A stretch of 64,000 nt of DNA from Myxococcus fulvus. GTDB taxonomy: Bacteria > Myxococcota > Myxococcia > Myxococcales > Myxococcaceae. The notes beneath the pieces were generated by a model. It worked only from the letters and a program-made list of their open reading frames with translations, was not told the DNA's origin and searched no databases. The stretch covers positions 831,756 through 895,755 of the forward strand of contig NZ_FOIB01000004.1 in assembly GCF_900111765.1 (NCBI RefSeq), written 5' to 3'. Both the position numbers and the translations under genes were made by a program. This document shows, piece by piece, positions 35,304-44,562 of this stretch (the stretch's first letter is position 1; every line of letters begins with the position of its first letter).

Positions 35304-35332
35304 GGGCCGCGAGGAGCGCCTCCCCGCGACCC
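35304..35332. terminator. Stem-loop between convergent small genes
   Basis: GGGCCGCGAGG (35304-35314) pairs with 35319-35332 (CGCGACCC outer arm, CCT inner arm) with one mismatch and a three-base bulge. It lies 11 bp after one stop codon and 23 bp before the other, fitting a shared terminator. Confidence 0.45.
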
Positions 35333-35355
35333 GACCGTGTGCTCGTCGCTGAAAA

Positions 35356-35547
35356 TCAGGGCTCGTCGCGGCGCGGCTTGTCGTCGTCCACCGCGTCCCG
35401 GACGGCGCGCTTGGCGTCCTCCAGTTTCTCCTTGGCGTGGCCCTTGGCCGTGTCGACCTTGCCCTCGGCTTCCAGCGAGCGGTCGCCGGTGGCCGCGCCC
35501 ACGGTCTCCTTGATCTTGCCCTTGGCCTTGTCGATCAACTCACCCAT
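35356..35547 (-). CDS. CsbD-family stress protein
   Basis: 63 residues, ATG at 35547 with AGGAG upstream. MGELIDKAKGKIKETVGAAT, then GDRSLEAEGKVDTAKGHAKE is the CsbD family pattern (small, charged, helical, Ala/Lys/Glu-rich). These proteins are induced by general stress in many bacteria; the molecular role is unknown. Its neighbourhood with a universal stress protein supports a general-stress grouping. Confidence 0.92.
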   Translation of the reverse strand: MGELIDKAKGKIKETVGAATGDRSLEAEGKVDTAKGHAKEKLEDAKRAVRDAVDDDKPRRDEP

Positions 35548-35882
35548 GTCACTCTCCTGTGGCTGTGAGCTCGTGAGAGCCGTTGTGGAGTGAGTGTGGG
35601 CATGGCCCTGGAGTCGTGCAGGAGGGCCAGGCCGCTCGCCTGCTCGGGGGGCGGGGCTGGCCCCTTCCAGAAGCAGTCCCGCAATTCAAGGAAAATACCC
35701 AGACATTCAGGCGAGCGAAGCACGGCCACGGACTTGCGGAGGTGCGGCGGGCCCAGTGGAATGGGGGGAGCCCGAGACGCTCCCTGGTTGGAATCCTTCC
35801 CCCCTGCTGAAACGGGACATTGACGCAAGGCGCGCTGCCCCGCACGCTGAAGTCACTGCCACCCCGGAGTCACTGCTTCCCG
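35548..35882. other. Intergenic stretch between CsbD and chemoreceptor genes
   Basis: 335 bp between divergent genes. It is less GC-rich around 35680-35720 (AATTCAAGGAAAATACCC), a likely promoter zone, but no clear -35/-10 pair was found for either gene. No coding frame with a ribosome-binding site. Confidence 0.45.
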
Positions 35883-37658
35883 ATGTCCACCCCTCCGCTT
35901 CCGACCCCTGGCGCGCTGTTCCGGCGGATGTACCTGTTGCGCTCCCTCATCACGACGGTGGCCTTCTGCCCGGCCCTGTACGTGGACATGCAATTGCTGT
36001 CACTGGAGGGGCCGAAGGCGACGCGCATCCTGCTGGGAGTCATCACGCCGCTGGTGCTGGGGCTGTGCGCGGTGGCGCAGCCGATGGTGGTGCTGCCGTG
36101 GCTGCTGAAGCGGGCCATGGCGACAGAGGGGCGCCTGCGGGTGGAGCGGTTGATCCGCATCCCGTCGCAGCTGGCGTTCGGCGAGTCGATGGTGTCGTGG
36201 TTCATCGGCGGGGTGCTGTTCAACGGGGGCGTGGCGTTCCTGTTGGACCGGCCGATGTCGGTGGTGCCGGTGGGCGTGGCGGTGTCGATGAGCGCGGGGC
36301 TGTTCAGCAGCCCGCTGCTGTACATGCTCTATGAGCAGGTGCTGATGCCCACGGTGCTGGACGCCTACCAGAAGGCGCCCAGCGCGCGGCCCGCCGGAGA
36401 GGGCTTCGCGCCCCGGCAGCTGTGGCTCCTGCCCGCCACCGTCGTCTCCGCGCTGCTCGTCACGTGTCTGACGAGCGTCGTCACGCTGAACCTGCGCATC
36501 GAGCGGGAGCTGGGGGCGCTGGCGAAGGACATCGAGTCGAAGGGCCAGGCCGCGTCGGCGGACCAGGTGCGCGCCACGGTGGCGCCGCTGCAGAGGGACC
36601 TGGTGCTGCCGGTCGTCATGTTCGGCGGCTACGCGGCGCTGGGCTCCATCCTCACGGCGGCGTGGGCGGCGCGGCGACTGGCCAAGGGCTCGCGCGCGGT
36701 GGGCGCGTCGCTGGAGGCGCTGGTGGAGGGCCGCGCGGCGCCGCCGCGGTGGGTGTCCACGGACGAGCTGGGAGACCTGGCCGCGACCACGTGGCAGCTC
36801 TACCAGCGGCTGCAGGAGCTGCCGCGCTCGCTGCGCACGTCGGCGGGGGACCTGGCGCAGGCGGGCACGCGGCTGTCGGAGGCGAGCAACCAGCAGAACC
36901 AGACGCTGTCGCGACAGGCGGCGGCGCTGCACCAGGCGCGCGCCACGGCGCAGGAGATTCAGCAGGCGTCCCACGTGGCGGCCTCTCGCGCCACCAGCAT
37001 CCTCCAGGTGGCCGAGCGCGCCGCCGCGGTGGGCCGGCTGGGCGAGGAGTCGCTGCAGGGCACCGAGAAGGGCCTCGCCTCCATCCGCGACATCGCCGAC
37101 GGGCTGCATGGGCAGATGCAGGACCTGGAGCAGCGCGCGCGCGAGGTCGGCCGCGTGTCGGAGGTGGTGAAGGCGCTGGCGGACCAGTCGCACATGCTGG
37201 CCATCAACGCGGCCATCGAGGCCACGCGCGCGGGTGAGCACGGCAAGGGCTTCGGCGTGGTGGCGCGGCAGATGCGCGAGCTGGCGGACCAGTCCGTCCA
37301 GGCGACGAACCAGGTGCGCGGGCTGTTGGAGACGATGGCCTCTGCGGCCACCCAGGCCACGGCGATGACGGACCGGAGCGCGGCGGGCGTGGAGACGGCG
37401 CTGGCGCCGCTTCGCACCAGCGGCGAGCGGCTGCGCGAGTTGGCCACGCTGTCGCGCGAGTCCGCGTCCGCGGTGCGGCAGATCGCCGAGGCCGTGGCCC
37501 AGCAGCACCAGGGCGTGGACCAGCTGTTCGCCGCCGTGCGAGAGCTGGATGAGCTGACCACGGACACGCTGCGCCACCTGGACACCACGCAGCAGGCGGC
37601 CGTCGCCGTCACCCACGCCACCGGACAGGTGTCGCAGCTGGCCCAGCGCTACGTCTGA
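35883..37658 (+). CDS. Methyl-accepting chemotaxis-like membrane protein
   Basis: 591 residues from the ATG at 35883. About six transmembrane helices occupy residues 15-260 (SLITTVAFCPALYVDMQLLS, ATRILLGVITPLVLGLCAVA and others), in place of the usual two helices with a periplasmic sensor. A HAMP-like linker follows, then the cytoplasmic signalling hairpin with the conserved tip VVKALADQSHMLAINAAIEA, TRAGEHGKGFGVVARQMREL. It should feed a CheA/CheW-type pathway (in myxobacteria often Frz, Dif or Che systems). The sensor is the membrane bundle itself. Convergent with the next gene with a 10-bp overlap. Confidence 0.9.
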   Translation: MSTPPLPTPGALFRRMYLLRSLITTVAFCPALYVDMQLLSLEGPKATRILLGVITPLVLGLCAVAQPMVVLPWLLKRAMATEGRLRVERLIRIPSQLAFGESMVSWFIGGVLFNGGVAFLLDRPMSVVPVGVAVSMSAGLFSSPLLYMLYEQVLMPTVLDAYQKAPSARPAGEGFAPRQLWLLPATVVSALLVTCLTSVVTLNLRIERELGALAKDIESKGQAASADQVRATVAPLQRDLVLPVVMFGGYAALGSILTAAWAARRLAKGSRAVGASLEALVEGRAAPPRWVSTDELGDLAATTWQLYQRLQELPRSLRTSAGDLAQAGTRLSEASNQQNQTLSRQAAALHQARATAQEIQQASHVAASRATSILQVAERAAAVGRLGEESLQGTEKGLASIRDIADGLHGQMQDLEQRAREVGRVSEVVKALADQSHMLAINAAIEATRAGEHGKGFGVVARQMRELADQSVQATNQVRGLLETMASAATQATAMTDRSAAGVETALAPLRTSGERLRELATLSRESASAVRQIAEAVAQQHQGVDQLFAAVRELDELTTDTLRHLDTTQQAAVAVTHATGQVSQLAQRYV

Positions 37659-38503
37659 GCGAGCGCGGCTTCCTCTGGGGACACGGGCGGCTCGGGTTGG
37701 AGTCGCCCGTCGGGCCCCAGCACCGGGGCGCGCAGCAGCACCACCAGCCGGCCCACGAGCAGGCCCAGGCGGCCGAGGCGCTCGCGGGGCTCAGGGCCGT
37801 CCTGCTCGAAGCTCGCCGCGTCCAGGTAGGTGAGCTGGACCTCGGCCCTCGACTGGAGCGCGCCCACGCGGGTCTCCAGCGAGGTGAGCCGCGTGAGCAG
37901 GGCCTCGAGGAACTCCGTGGCCTGGCGGAGCGTCGCCGCGCAGGCGTCCAGCTGGCGCACGCGGGCCTCGTCGGTGTCCTCCACGGTGCTCGCGGCGGCC
38001 CACGGCGCCGCGGCCTCGAACAGGGAGACCCCATCGAGCACCACCGGGGCCGCGTCCTCCTGCAGCCAGCCTCGCTCCATCCACGTGAGCACGGGCTCCC
38101 AGCCGGGTGTCACGGGCGCGCCCGCGCCCAAAAGGGGCCACGCCCGGCGCGCGGCGCGGGAGACGGGCTCCGAGGGCAGCGCCTCCAGGGCCGCGAGGGC
38201 CTCGGGCGGGAGCACGTCCTCCCGCTTCGCATGCTCCCAGCGCTCCAGCCGCGCGAGCAGCCCTCGCAGGGGCTCGACGACCTCCGCGCGGGCGCGGGCC
38301 TGACGCTCGCCGTAGGAGGCGAGGCCCGTGCGCACGCGCAGCCGGGCGGACTTGAGCGCGCCGAGCGCGGCGGCGTGTCGCTCACGGGCCTGGGCGAGCG
38401 CGGGGGACTCGACGACGCGGCCCTGGTCCCAGACCTTCTTCGCACCGAGCCCCAGCGCCGTCAGCACCAGGCCTCCCACCGCGAATGGGATGAAGAACGG
38501 CAT
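37649..38503 (-). CDS. Hypothetical membrane-anchored coiled-coil protein
   Basis: 284 residues from the ATG at 38503. One N-terminal transmembrane segment (FFIPFAVGGLVLTALGLGAK) is followed by long helical, Arg/Ala/Glu-rich stretches (LAQARERHAAALGALKSARL) and a C-terminal half with leucine-rich helices (DACAATLRQATEFLEALLTR). No catalytic motif. Its 3' end overlaps the chemoreceptor gene's 3' end by 10 bp. No Shine-Dalgarno sequence is evident. Function unknown. Confidence 0.65.
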   Translation of the reverse strand: MPFFIPFAVGGLVLTALGLGAKKVWDQGRVVESPALAQARERHAAALGALKSARLRVRTGLASYGERQARARAEVVEPLRGLLARLERWEHAKREDVLPPEALAALEALPSEPVSRAARRAWPLLGAGAPVTPGWEPVLTWMERGWLQEDAAPVVLDGVSLFEAAAPWAAASTVEDTDEARVRQLDACAATLRQATEFLEALLTRLTSLETRVGALQSRAEVQLTYLDAASFEQDGPEPRERLGRLGLLVGRLVVLLRAPVLGPDGRLQPEPPVSPEEAALAQT

Positions 38504-38586
38504 GGGTGACAGCTTCGCACCCGTGAGGCCTCGTTGCGAGCCGGTGCCGACGGCCCGCTCCCGACGGAGCAAGCCCGGTCGGCGCG

Positions 38587-38631
38587 CGTCCGAGGTGACG
38601 CGGTGCACTGTCGCCCACCGCGCCTCGGACG
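38587..38631 (-). terminator. Stem-loop directly after the phytoene desaturase gene
   Basis: CGTCCGAGG (38587-38595) pairs with 38623-38631, and an inner stem CGCGGTG (38599-38605) pairs with 38616-38622. It begins at the base after the desaturase stop codon. The length and perfect pairing make it a good terminator candidate. Confidence 0.65.
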
Positions 38632-40209
38632 TCAGCCGGCGCGCGCCTGGGGCACCGCCCGCGCCTCGTCCTCCAGCGGCGGCACGTACGGCCAGCCCGG
38701 CAGCGGCCCCTTGCCCGCCTCGCGCGTCAGGTAATCCGCCGCGATGTTCGCGCTCTCCATGATGGTGAGCAGTCCGCTGCCTGGGTGCGTGCCTCCGCCC
38801 ACCCAATACAAGCCCTCCACGTCCGGGCTCTTCACCCGCGGCCGCAGCGGCCCCAATTGCATCCACGTGTGCGAGAGATTGAAGACCGCGCCGCGGAACA
38901 CGTTGAACTCGTCCCGCCACGTCTCCGCCGTGAAGTAGCGCTCCGCGCGGATGTGCTGGCGCACGCCCTTGAGCCCCACCTTCTCCAGCATCGCCGGGAT
39001 GCGCTCGCGCAGCGTCGCCTCCGTCTTCGCCCAGTCCACCGGCCGCGCCGTGTTCGGCGTGGGCACCAGCACGTACAGCGTCGAGTGTCCCTCCGGCGCC
39101 CCCTTCGGGTCCGTCACCGATGCGTTGCACACGTAGAAGGGCGGGTCGTCCACGTCCAGCTCCCGGTCCTCCAGCGCGTCCCGGTCCGTGCGCCGCGCCG
39201 ACTCCGAGAGGTAGATGAGGTGGTGCGGCAGCTCGTCGTAGCGCTTGTCCAACCCGTAGTACGCCATGAACGTGCTGCACGAATACTTCGCCTTCTCCAG
39301 CGCCGCGTCCGTCAGCCGCGAGCCCTCTCGCGCCTCGGCCGACAACAGCTTCGTCGCCGCGTAGGGCAGGTCCGCGTTCAGCACCACCGCGTCCGCCTCC
39401 AGCACCTCGCCGCCCTCCAGCTCCACGCCCGCCACGCGCCCCGCCTCCACGCGCACGCGCTTGACGGGCGCGCCCATCCGGAACGTGGCGCCCAAATCCT
39501 GAGCGCACCGCATCATCCCGCGCGCCAGCTCCCGGAAGCCCCCGTCCACGTGCCACACGCCGAAGGCCAGCTCGATGAAGGGAATCACGCTGAACACCGA
39601 CGAGCACGTCGTCGGGTGCAGGCCCAGGTACTTCGACGGGTACGCCAGCGCGTACGTCAGCCGGTCGTCGTGGAAGAACGAGTCCAGGTGCTTGTAGAGC
39701 GTCTGCCAGGGCTTGAAGCGCAGCGTGGAGGCCAGCCGCCAGGGCGCGTAGTAGGCGAGGCTGCCCGCGTGCGTGCAGATGAACTTCTCGTACGCGATGC
39801 CGTACTTCTCCTTCCCCTCGGCCAGCCAGCGCCTCAGGCCCTCCACCTTCTGGGGACCGAAGCGCGCCACCTCCGCCTCCATCCGCGCGGGGTCCCGACT
39901 GGTGTCCAGCCGGGAGCCATCCCAGAAGTGCAGCCGCGTGTTGACGTCCAGCGGGACCAGCTTCACGTAGTCCGCCAGCCGACGTCCGGAGCGCTCGAAG
40001 ATTCGCTCCAGCACCCCGGGGAGCTGGAGGATGGAGGGCCCCGTGTCGAGTGTGTACTCGCCTTGGGCTCCGAGCGTCAGCCCCTTCATCCGCCCGCCGG
40101 GCACCGGGTCCTTCTCCACCACGGTGACGCGAAAGCCCTGCCCGGCCAGGTTGATGGCGGCGGACAGCCCGCCCGGTCCTGCTCCCACGACGATGACGTG
40201 ACGCACCAT
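38632..40209 (-). CDS. carC: Phytoene desaturase (CrtI/CarC type)
   Basis: 525 residues. N-terminal FAD-binding motif VVGAGPGGLSAAINLAGQGF, then EKDPVPGGRMKGL and TLDTGPSILQLPGVLERIFE, all typical of CrtI desaturases, and the C-terminal GLYWVGGGTHPGSGLLTIME, SANIAADYL. It introduces double bonds into phytoene at the membrane, giving coloured carotenoids. In Myxococcus xanthus the carC gene is unlinked to the other carotenoid genes and light-induced; here too it is alone, supporting that symbol. A divergent CHASE kinase gene lies 104 bp away. The neighbouring family CrtN/CrtO is less likely by motif. Confidence 0.9.
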   Translation of the reverse strand: MVRHVIVVGAGPGGLSAAINLAGQGFRVTVVEKDPVPGGRMKGLTLGAQGEYTLDTGPSILQLPGVLERIFERSGRRLADYVKLVPLDVNTRLHFWDGSRLDTSRDPARMEAEVARFGPQKVEGLRRWLAEGKEKYGIAYEKFICTHAGSLAYYAPWRLASTLRFKPWQTLYKHLDSFFHDDRLTYALAYPSKYLGLHPTTCSSVFSVIPFIELAFGVWHVDGGFRELARGMMRCAQDLGATFRMGAPVKRVRVEAGRVAGVELEGGEVLEADAVVLNADLPYAATKLLSAEAREGSRLTDAALEKAKYSCSTFMAYYGLDKRYDELPHHLIYLSESARRTDRDALEDRELDVDDPPFYVCNASVTDPKGAPEGHSTLYVLVPTPNTARPVDWAKTEATLRERIPAMLEKVGLKGVRQHIRAERYFTAETWRDEFNVFRGAVFNLSHTWMQLGPLRPRVKSPDVEGLYWVGGGTHPGSGLLTIMESANIAADYLTREAGKGPLPGWPYVPPLEDEARAVPQARAG

Positions 40210-40258
40210 GGCTCCTAGAATGCCCCGAGCGAGCAGCCGTTGCAGTGTCGCTCACGCG

Positions 40259-40284
40259 GACGGATGGACGGGGATTGTGTTTCA
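40259..40284 (-). promoter_or_regulatory. Possible ECF-type promoter of the phytoene desaturase gene
   Basis: On the coding strand GAAAC (40283-40279) and CGTC (40262-40259) are 16 bases apart, a generic ECF-sigma spacing. In M. xanthus carC depends on the ECF factor CarQ, which suggests looking here. The match is weak and could be chance in GC-rich DNA. Confidence 0.25.
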
Positions 40285-40313
40285 GGGCCGGGCGTTTCTC
40301 CTGGAGGACACTC

Positions 40314-42083
40314 GTGTCGACCTCCCTCGCCTCCCACGTGCGCCGCAACGCGGCCGCCCTCCTCGCCCTGCTGACGGGGCTGCTCGTCACGGCGGGGGCG
40401 ACGACGTACATCCGGCGGGGGGTGAGCCTGCGCAGGGAGCAGCTCTTCGATGACGCCGCCAGGGACGGCTCCGTGGCCCTGCAACAGCGGCTGGACGTGT
40501 ACCAGGCCATGCTCCTGGGCACCCGGGGCGTCTTCACCGGCAGCGCGGCGGTGGAGCGGCACGAGTTCCGCGCGTACACGGAGAGCCTGGAGGTGCGCCA
40601 GCGCTACCCCGGCATCCAAGCCATCGGACTGGCGCGGTGGCTGAGCCGGGACGAGCTCGCGCGGCACGAGGCCCGGATGCACCAGGAGGGCTTCCCCGCG
40701 TACCGGGTGTGGCCCGAGGACGCGCGCGAGCACCACGCCGTCGTCGACCTGGTGGAGCCGTTCGACGTGAACAACCTCCGGATGCTCGGGTTCGACGTCC
40801 TGTCCGAGCCGGTGCGCCAGGCAGCGCTGGAGCGCGCGCGGCGAAGCGGCCTGCCCGCGGCCACTGGCAAGGTGCGGTTGATCGCCGACCCGGAGGGCCA
40901 GGCGGGCTTCGTCATCTACGTCCCGCTCTACGCGGGGATGGTGGAGCCCACCACCCCCCAGGCCCGCGGCGAGCGACTGGAGGGCTTCGTCTTCGGCGCC
41001 TTCCGCATGAAGGACTTCGTGGAGGGCCTGCGCTTCCAGGGCTTCCAGTCCACCATCGACCTGACCATCTACGACGGCGTCACCGTGAGCGAGCCGGCGC
41101 GGCTCTACACCTCGCACCCCGGCGCGCCGGACGCGGGAGGGCTCCGGAAGCAGCTCACCGTGCAGGTGGCCGGGGTGCCGTGGACGTTGGTGTTCACCAC
41201 CCGCGAGGCCTTCATGACGGGCACGCGCTCCAGCCATCCCCTCACGGTGGCGGGCGGCGGCCTCTTGATGTCGCTGCTGCTGTTCCTCGTCACGCGCTCA
41301 CAGGTGAACGCGCGCGCCCTGGCGGAGCAGGCCAGCGCCGAGCACCGTCGTCTGGCCAATGAGGCCCAGGCCGCGGTGCGCGTGCGCGACGAGTTCCTCA
41401 GCGTGGCCGCACACGAGCTGCGCACGCCGCTCACCTCGCTCAAGCTCCAGTTGCAGCTGCTCTTCCGACAGCTGCGGCAGCCGGGGCCGCTGGACGCGGA
41501 GCGACTGGAGCGCGGGGTGGAGACGTGCGAGCGGCAGACCACCCGGCTCACCAAGCTGGTGGACAGCCTGCTGGACGTGGCGCGCCTGTCGAGCGGGCGG
41601 ATGGAGCTGCAGTTGGAGGACGTGGAGCTGGGGGAGCTGGTCCAGGAGCTGGCGCGCCGCTTCGAGATGGAGGCCCAGGCCGCGGGCGTGCGGCTGGAGG
41701 TGGACGCGCCCGAGCCGATGACGGGCCGGTGGGACCGGCTGCGGCTGGAGCAGGTCCTCACCAACCTGATGTCCAACGCGCTCAAGTACGGGCACGGCGC
41801 GCCGGTGGACGTGCGCGTGCGGGGCGACGCGGAGCTGGCGCGCGTGGAGGTGAAGGACAGGGGCATCGGCATCGCCCCCGAGGACGCCGCGCGCGTCTTC
41901 GACCGCTTCGAGCGCGCGGTGTCCAGCCGCCACTACGGAGGGCTGGGGTTGGGCTTGTTCATCACCCGCCAGCTCGTGGAGGCCCACGGGGGCCGCATCT
42001 TCCTGGAGAGCCGCCCGGGCGAGGGCTCCACCTTCATCGTCCACCTGCCTCGCGCCGGGCCTGGGACTCCGGGTCAGAAGTAG
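40314..42083 (+). CDS. CHASE-domain sensor histidine kinase
   Basis: 589 residues from the GTG at 40314 (GGAGG seven bases upstream). Order: transmembrane helix at about 13-33, periplasmic CHASE domain at about 40-290 (RQRYPGIQAIGLARWLSRDE, AGFVIYVPLYAGMVEPTTPQ), second helix at about 309-328, then HisKA with the phospho-accepting His367 (AAHELRTPLTSLKLQLQLLF) and HATPase with NLMSNALKYG near 482 and GLGLGLFI near 542. CHASE domains bind small extracellular ligands such as cytokinin-like or peptide signals. No response regulator is adjacent (orphan kinase). It overlaps the convergent protease gene by 10 bp. Confidence 0.93.
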   Translation: MSTSLASHVRRNAAALLALLTGLLVTAGATTYIRRGVSLRREQLFDDAARDGSVALQQRLDVYQAMLLGTRGVFTGSAAVERHEFRAYTESLEVRQRYPGIQAIGLARWLSRDELARHEARMHQEGFPAYRVWPEDAREHHAVVDLVEPFDVNNLRMLGFDVLSEPVRQAALERARRSGLPAATGKVRLIADPEGQAGFVIYVPLYAGMVEPTTPQARGERLEGFVFGAFRMKDFVEGLRFQGFQSTIDLTIYDGVTVSEPARLYTSHPGAPDAGGLRKQLTVQVAGVPWTLVFTTREAFMTGTRSSHPLTVAGGGLLMSLLLFLVTRSQVNARALAEQASAEHRRLANEAQAAVRVRDEFLSVAAHELRTPLTSLKLQLQLLFRQLRQPGPLDAERLERGVETCERQTTRLTKLVDSLLDVARLSSGRMELQLEDVELGELVQELARRFEMEAQAAGVRLEVDAPEPMTGRWDRLRLEQVLTNLMSNALKYGHGAPVDVRVRGDAELARVEVKDRGIGIAPEDAARVFDRFERAVSSRHYGGLGLGLFITRQLVEAHGGRIFLESRPGEGSTFIVHLPRAGPGTPGQK

Positions 42084-44377
42084 TACGGGGACAAGGCCCC
42101 GGAGATGCGGCGCAGCAAGTCTTCCGTCTCCAGCCGGTCATCGCCGGAGAGCGACGGCAGGCTCGCGGTGAGGGTGCCCTCGAGCTCGCGCAGCAGACGG
42201 TAGGCCCCCAACGACTGCTGGGCCTTCAGCACGTCGACCAGGGTGCGGCGCGAGGCGTAGCTGCGCACGCCATCCGTGTTCAGGACCAGGGCCTTCAGGT
42301 CCGCGAGCATCGGCGCCATCAGCGCGGGCGTGGGAGGCGGGTTGGGGAGGAAGCGTCCCCGGCTCGTCGCGGGGTCCAGGTACAGCCGCTGGAAGATGCG
42401 CCGGGTGAGCTCGTCCGCGCGGGCCGCGTAGTCCGGCCGCGCGCCCGGGGGAATCACGAGCGGCGGGCGCAGCTTCTCCAGGGCGAACTCGTAGGCCATC
42501 ACCTGCGACGCGGGGTCCGACACGCGGATGAAGCCGAAGTACCAGGGGGTGTAGTGGTCGAAGTACCCCTGCAGGCGCGTGAAGCTCAGCGGGCTGTGGA
42601 GCAGGTAGTCCTGGTGCCGCTGCATCTCCGGGCCGTGCCAGAGCGGGAGCGAGTCCGCGAAGCGGTCATACGGGGCACAGTAGGGGTCCAGCCGTCGGTC
42701 CTCGTCCGTGCAGAACGCCTCCGTCGGCAACTGCGGCGACACGCCATGGAGATAGCGCACCGCGCGCACGTCGTAGACGCCCGGCTCGGCCAGCAGCGCG
42801 CGCTCGTCCGGCATCAGGTAGTCCATCACCGAGGTGGAGATGGGCGCCGAGGGGCTCCCATCGTTCGCGCGCGAGCCCATGAAGTTGTGGCGCAGCCCCA
42901 GCGTGTGGCCAACCTCATGCAACAGGATGTGGGTGATGGAGCGCTCCACCCGCTGCTTGCGGGTGAGCCCGGAGAGCTGCTGGCGCGCCTCCACGGGGAG
43001 CGGCGCGCGCGCGTGCCCCGGCCCGGTGACGCTCAGCTCGCAGCTGCGGCCGTTGGCCAGCCCCGCCCAGGTCAGCCGGGGGGTCTCCGGGACGGCGCCC
43101 GCGGGCGGCGCGTCCGCATGGGCGACCTCCGCCAGGGCCGCGTCGTCCTCCGCATGGGTGGCGATGGCGTCGAGCACCCAGCTCATCGCGTAATAGACGC
43201 TGGCGCCGCGAATCTCGCCGGTGTCGGGGTTGCTGCGCCAGTTGGCGAAGGCCAGGGGCATCAGCTCGTCGGTGTCGAAGATGAGGACGTTGCGGTCGTC
43301 GTCCGCGAAGTCCTCCTTGCCGCCTCCGACGACGGCCTCGAACACGGGGAAGCCGAACGCGGCGTTCCAGCCCTCGATGCCGCGCTTCATCGCGTCGACC
43401 AGGTCATAGCCTTGCAGGCGCGGGTCCTGCTGCGCCGCGAGCACGGTGTCCATGATGTGCCAGCGGATGGGCCGCATGCCGGGGTGGATGTTCCACTTCA
43501 CCGCCACCTGCTCGGACTGCTCCGCCGTGGTGTTGGGGACGATTCGCCGCTCGCTGCGGAAGTAGTGCTCGCGAGGCGGCAGCGGCGTGGGCGTGTAGCC
43601 CGGGCCCTCGGCGTACTTGCGCCAGGAGAGGCCCAGCGTGCCCGAGGTGCGGAAAGCGTTGGCCTCGTTGTAGTAGTCCGCCCACTCGTAGGGCAGGTCC
43701 GAGTAGCCTGTGAAGACCTGCTCGAAGGCCATGCCATCGGCGAGCCGGCGGAAGCGCTGCGCGAAGCTCAGCTCCACCTGGAAGCGCAGGCCGTCCTGGC
43801 CGAAGCGGTCTCCCACCACGCCGTAGCGATTGAGCCCCGCCACCGGGTCGATGAGCACGTACTGCTGGGAGCCCGGCAGCCGGTTGAAGGGGCGGTGGTC
43901 GGTGATGATGGGGTACGCATCCACCAGCACCTGGGGGTCGAACACGTCGCTCATCACCTTGCGCCGGTCGACGTCGAACACGAAGAGCTTGCCGTTCTGC
44001 TCCTCGAAGCTCACCACGCGGCTGCCCAGGACCGTCCCCGCCATGCCGCCCACGCCGCCGGGGTGGTACTGCCGGGCGTACGCGGTGAGGAACCACTTCT
44101 GGTTCAGCTCCGAGCGACGGATGGCGAGGTAGAAGCTCTTGCCCGCGTCATCCACGGCGCCGTCGAGCCGCTGGGACACCTTCTGTCGCAGCTCGGGGCT
44201 CGTCGCGCGCGGCACCTCGACGAACGCGCCGTCCAGCGCCACCGCGAGGTCCTCGTCGGGGACGTGCGCCGAGGGGGGCTCGACGGAGGCGTCCTCTCCG
44301 CAGCCCGTGCCAAGGACCAGGGCGAGGGGCAATACCCACCACCCGGCGCCGCGCTTGCGAACACTCCATTCGGACAT
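42074..44377 (-). CDS. Secreted lipoprotein zinc metalloprotease (metzincin-like)
   Basis: 767 residues from the ATG at 44377 (GGAG seven bases upstream). Lipobox ending VLGTGC, so it is anchored in the outer or inner membrane. The catalytic motif is HEVGHTLGLRH from His487 (HExxHxxGxxH), followed by SVMDYLMP as Met-turn, typical of metzincins. The long N-terminal half with repeated YPIITDHRPFNRLPGSQQYV-type sequence resembles the DUF4953/DUF5117 zinc-dependent protease group. It would cleave extracellular proteins or prey peptides. The neighbour on the 5' side is a small Cys-rich lipoprotein on the same strand, 185 bp away. Confidence 0.88.
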   Translation of the reverse strand: MSEWSVRKRGAGWWVLPLALVLGTGCGEDASVEPPSAHVPDEDLAVALDGAFVEVPRATSPELRQKVSQRLDGAVDDAGKSFYLAIRRSELNQKWFLTAYARQYHPGGVGGMAGTVLGSRVVSFEEQNGKLFVFDVDRRKVMSDVFDPQVLVDAYPIITDHRPFNRLPGSQQYVLIDPVAGLNRYGVVGDRFGQDGLRFQVELSFAQRFRRLADGMAFEQVFTGYSDLPYEWADYYNEANAFRTSGTLGLSWRKYAEGPGYTPTPLPPREHYFRSERRIVPNTTAEQSEQVAVKWNIHPGMRPIRWHIMDTVLAAQQDPRLQGYDLVDAMKRGIEGWNAAFGFPVFEAVVGGGKEDFADDDRNVLIFDTDELMPLAFANWRSNPDTGEIRGASVYYAMSWVLDAIATHAEDDAALAEVAHADAPPAGAVPETPRLTWAGLANGRSCELSVTGPGHARAPLPVEARQQLSGLTRKQRVERSITHILLHEVGHTLGLRHNFMGSRANDGSPSAPISTSVMDYLMPDERALLAEPGVYDVRAVRYLHGVSPQLPTEAFCTDEDRRLDPYCAPYDRFADSLPLWHGPEMQRHQDYLLHSPLSFTRLQGYFDHYTPWYFGFIRVSDPASQVMAYEFALEKLRPPLVIPPGARPDYAARADELTRRIFQRLYLDPATSRGRFLPNPPPTPALMAPMLADLKALVLNTDGVRSYASRRTLVDVLKAQQSLGAYRLLRELEGTLTASLPSLSGDDRLETEDLLRRISGALSPYYF

Positions 44378-44562
44378 GCTGTGCTCCAGACAGCCGGATG
44401 GAGGGATTTCCATCCGGTGCCGGAGCAACGGGAGGTGCGTGAGGTGTCCCTCGGCCCGCCTCGGGATGGGCGGGAATGGCGCTCATCCCGGAACGAATCC
44501 ATGCCGCGCGCGATATGGACCTCGCGCCAGCACGTTGGCTCCCGCCCCGATGCGGGGGAGGC

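Noticed and set aside
36000..37616. Long minus-strand frame opposite the chemoreceptor gene
   Set aside because: Composition (Arg/His/Leu/Gln) and lack of a start signal mark it as a shadow of the real gene.
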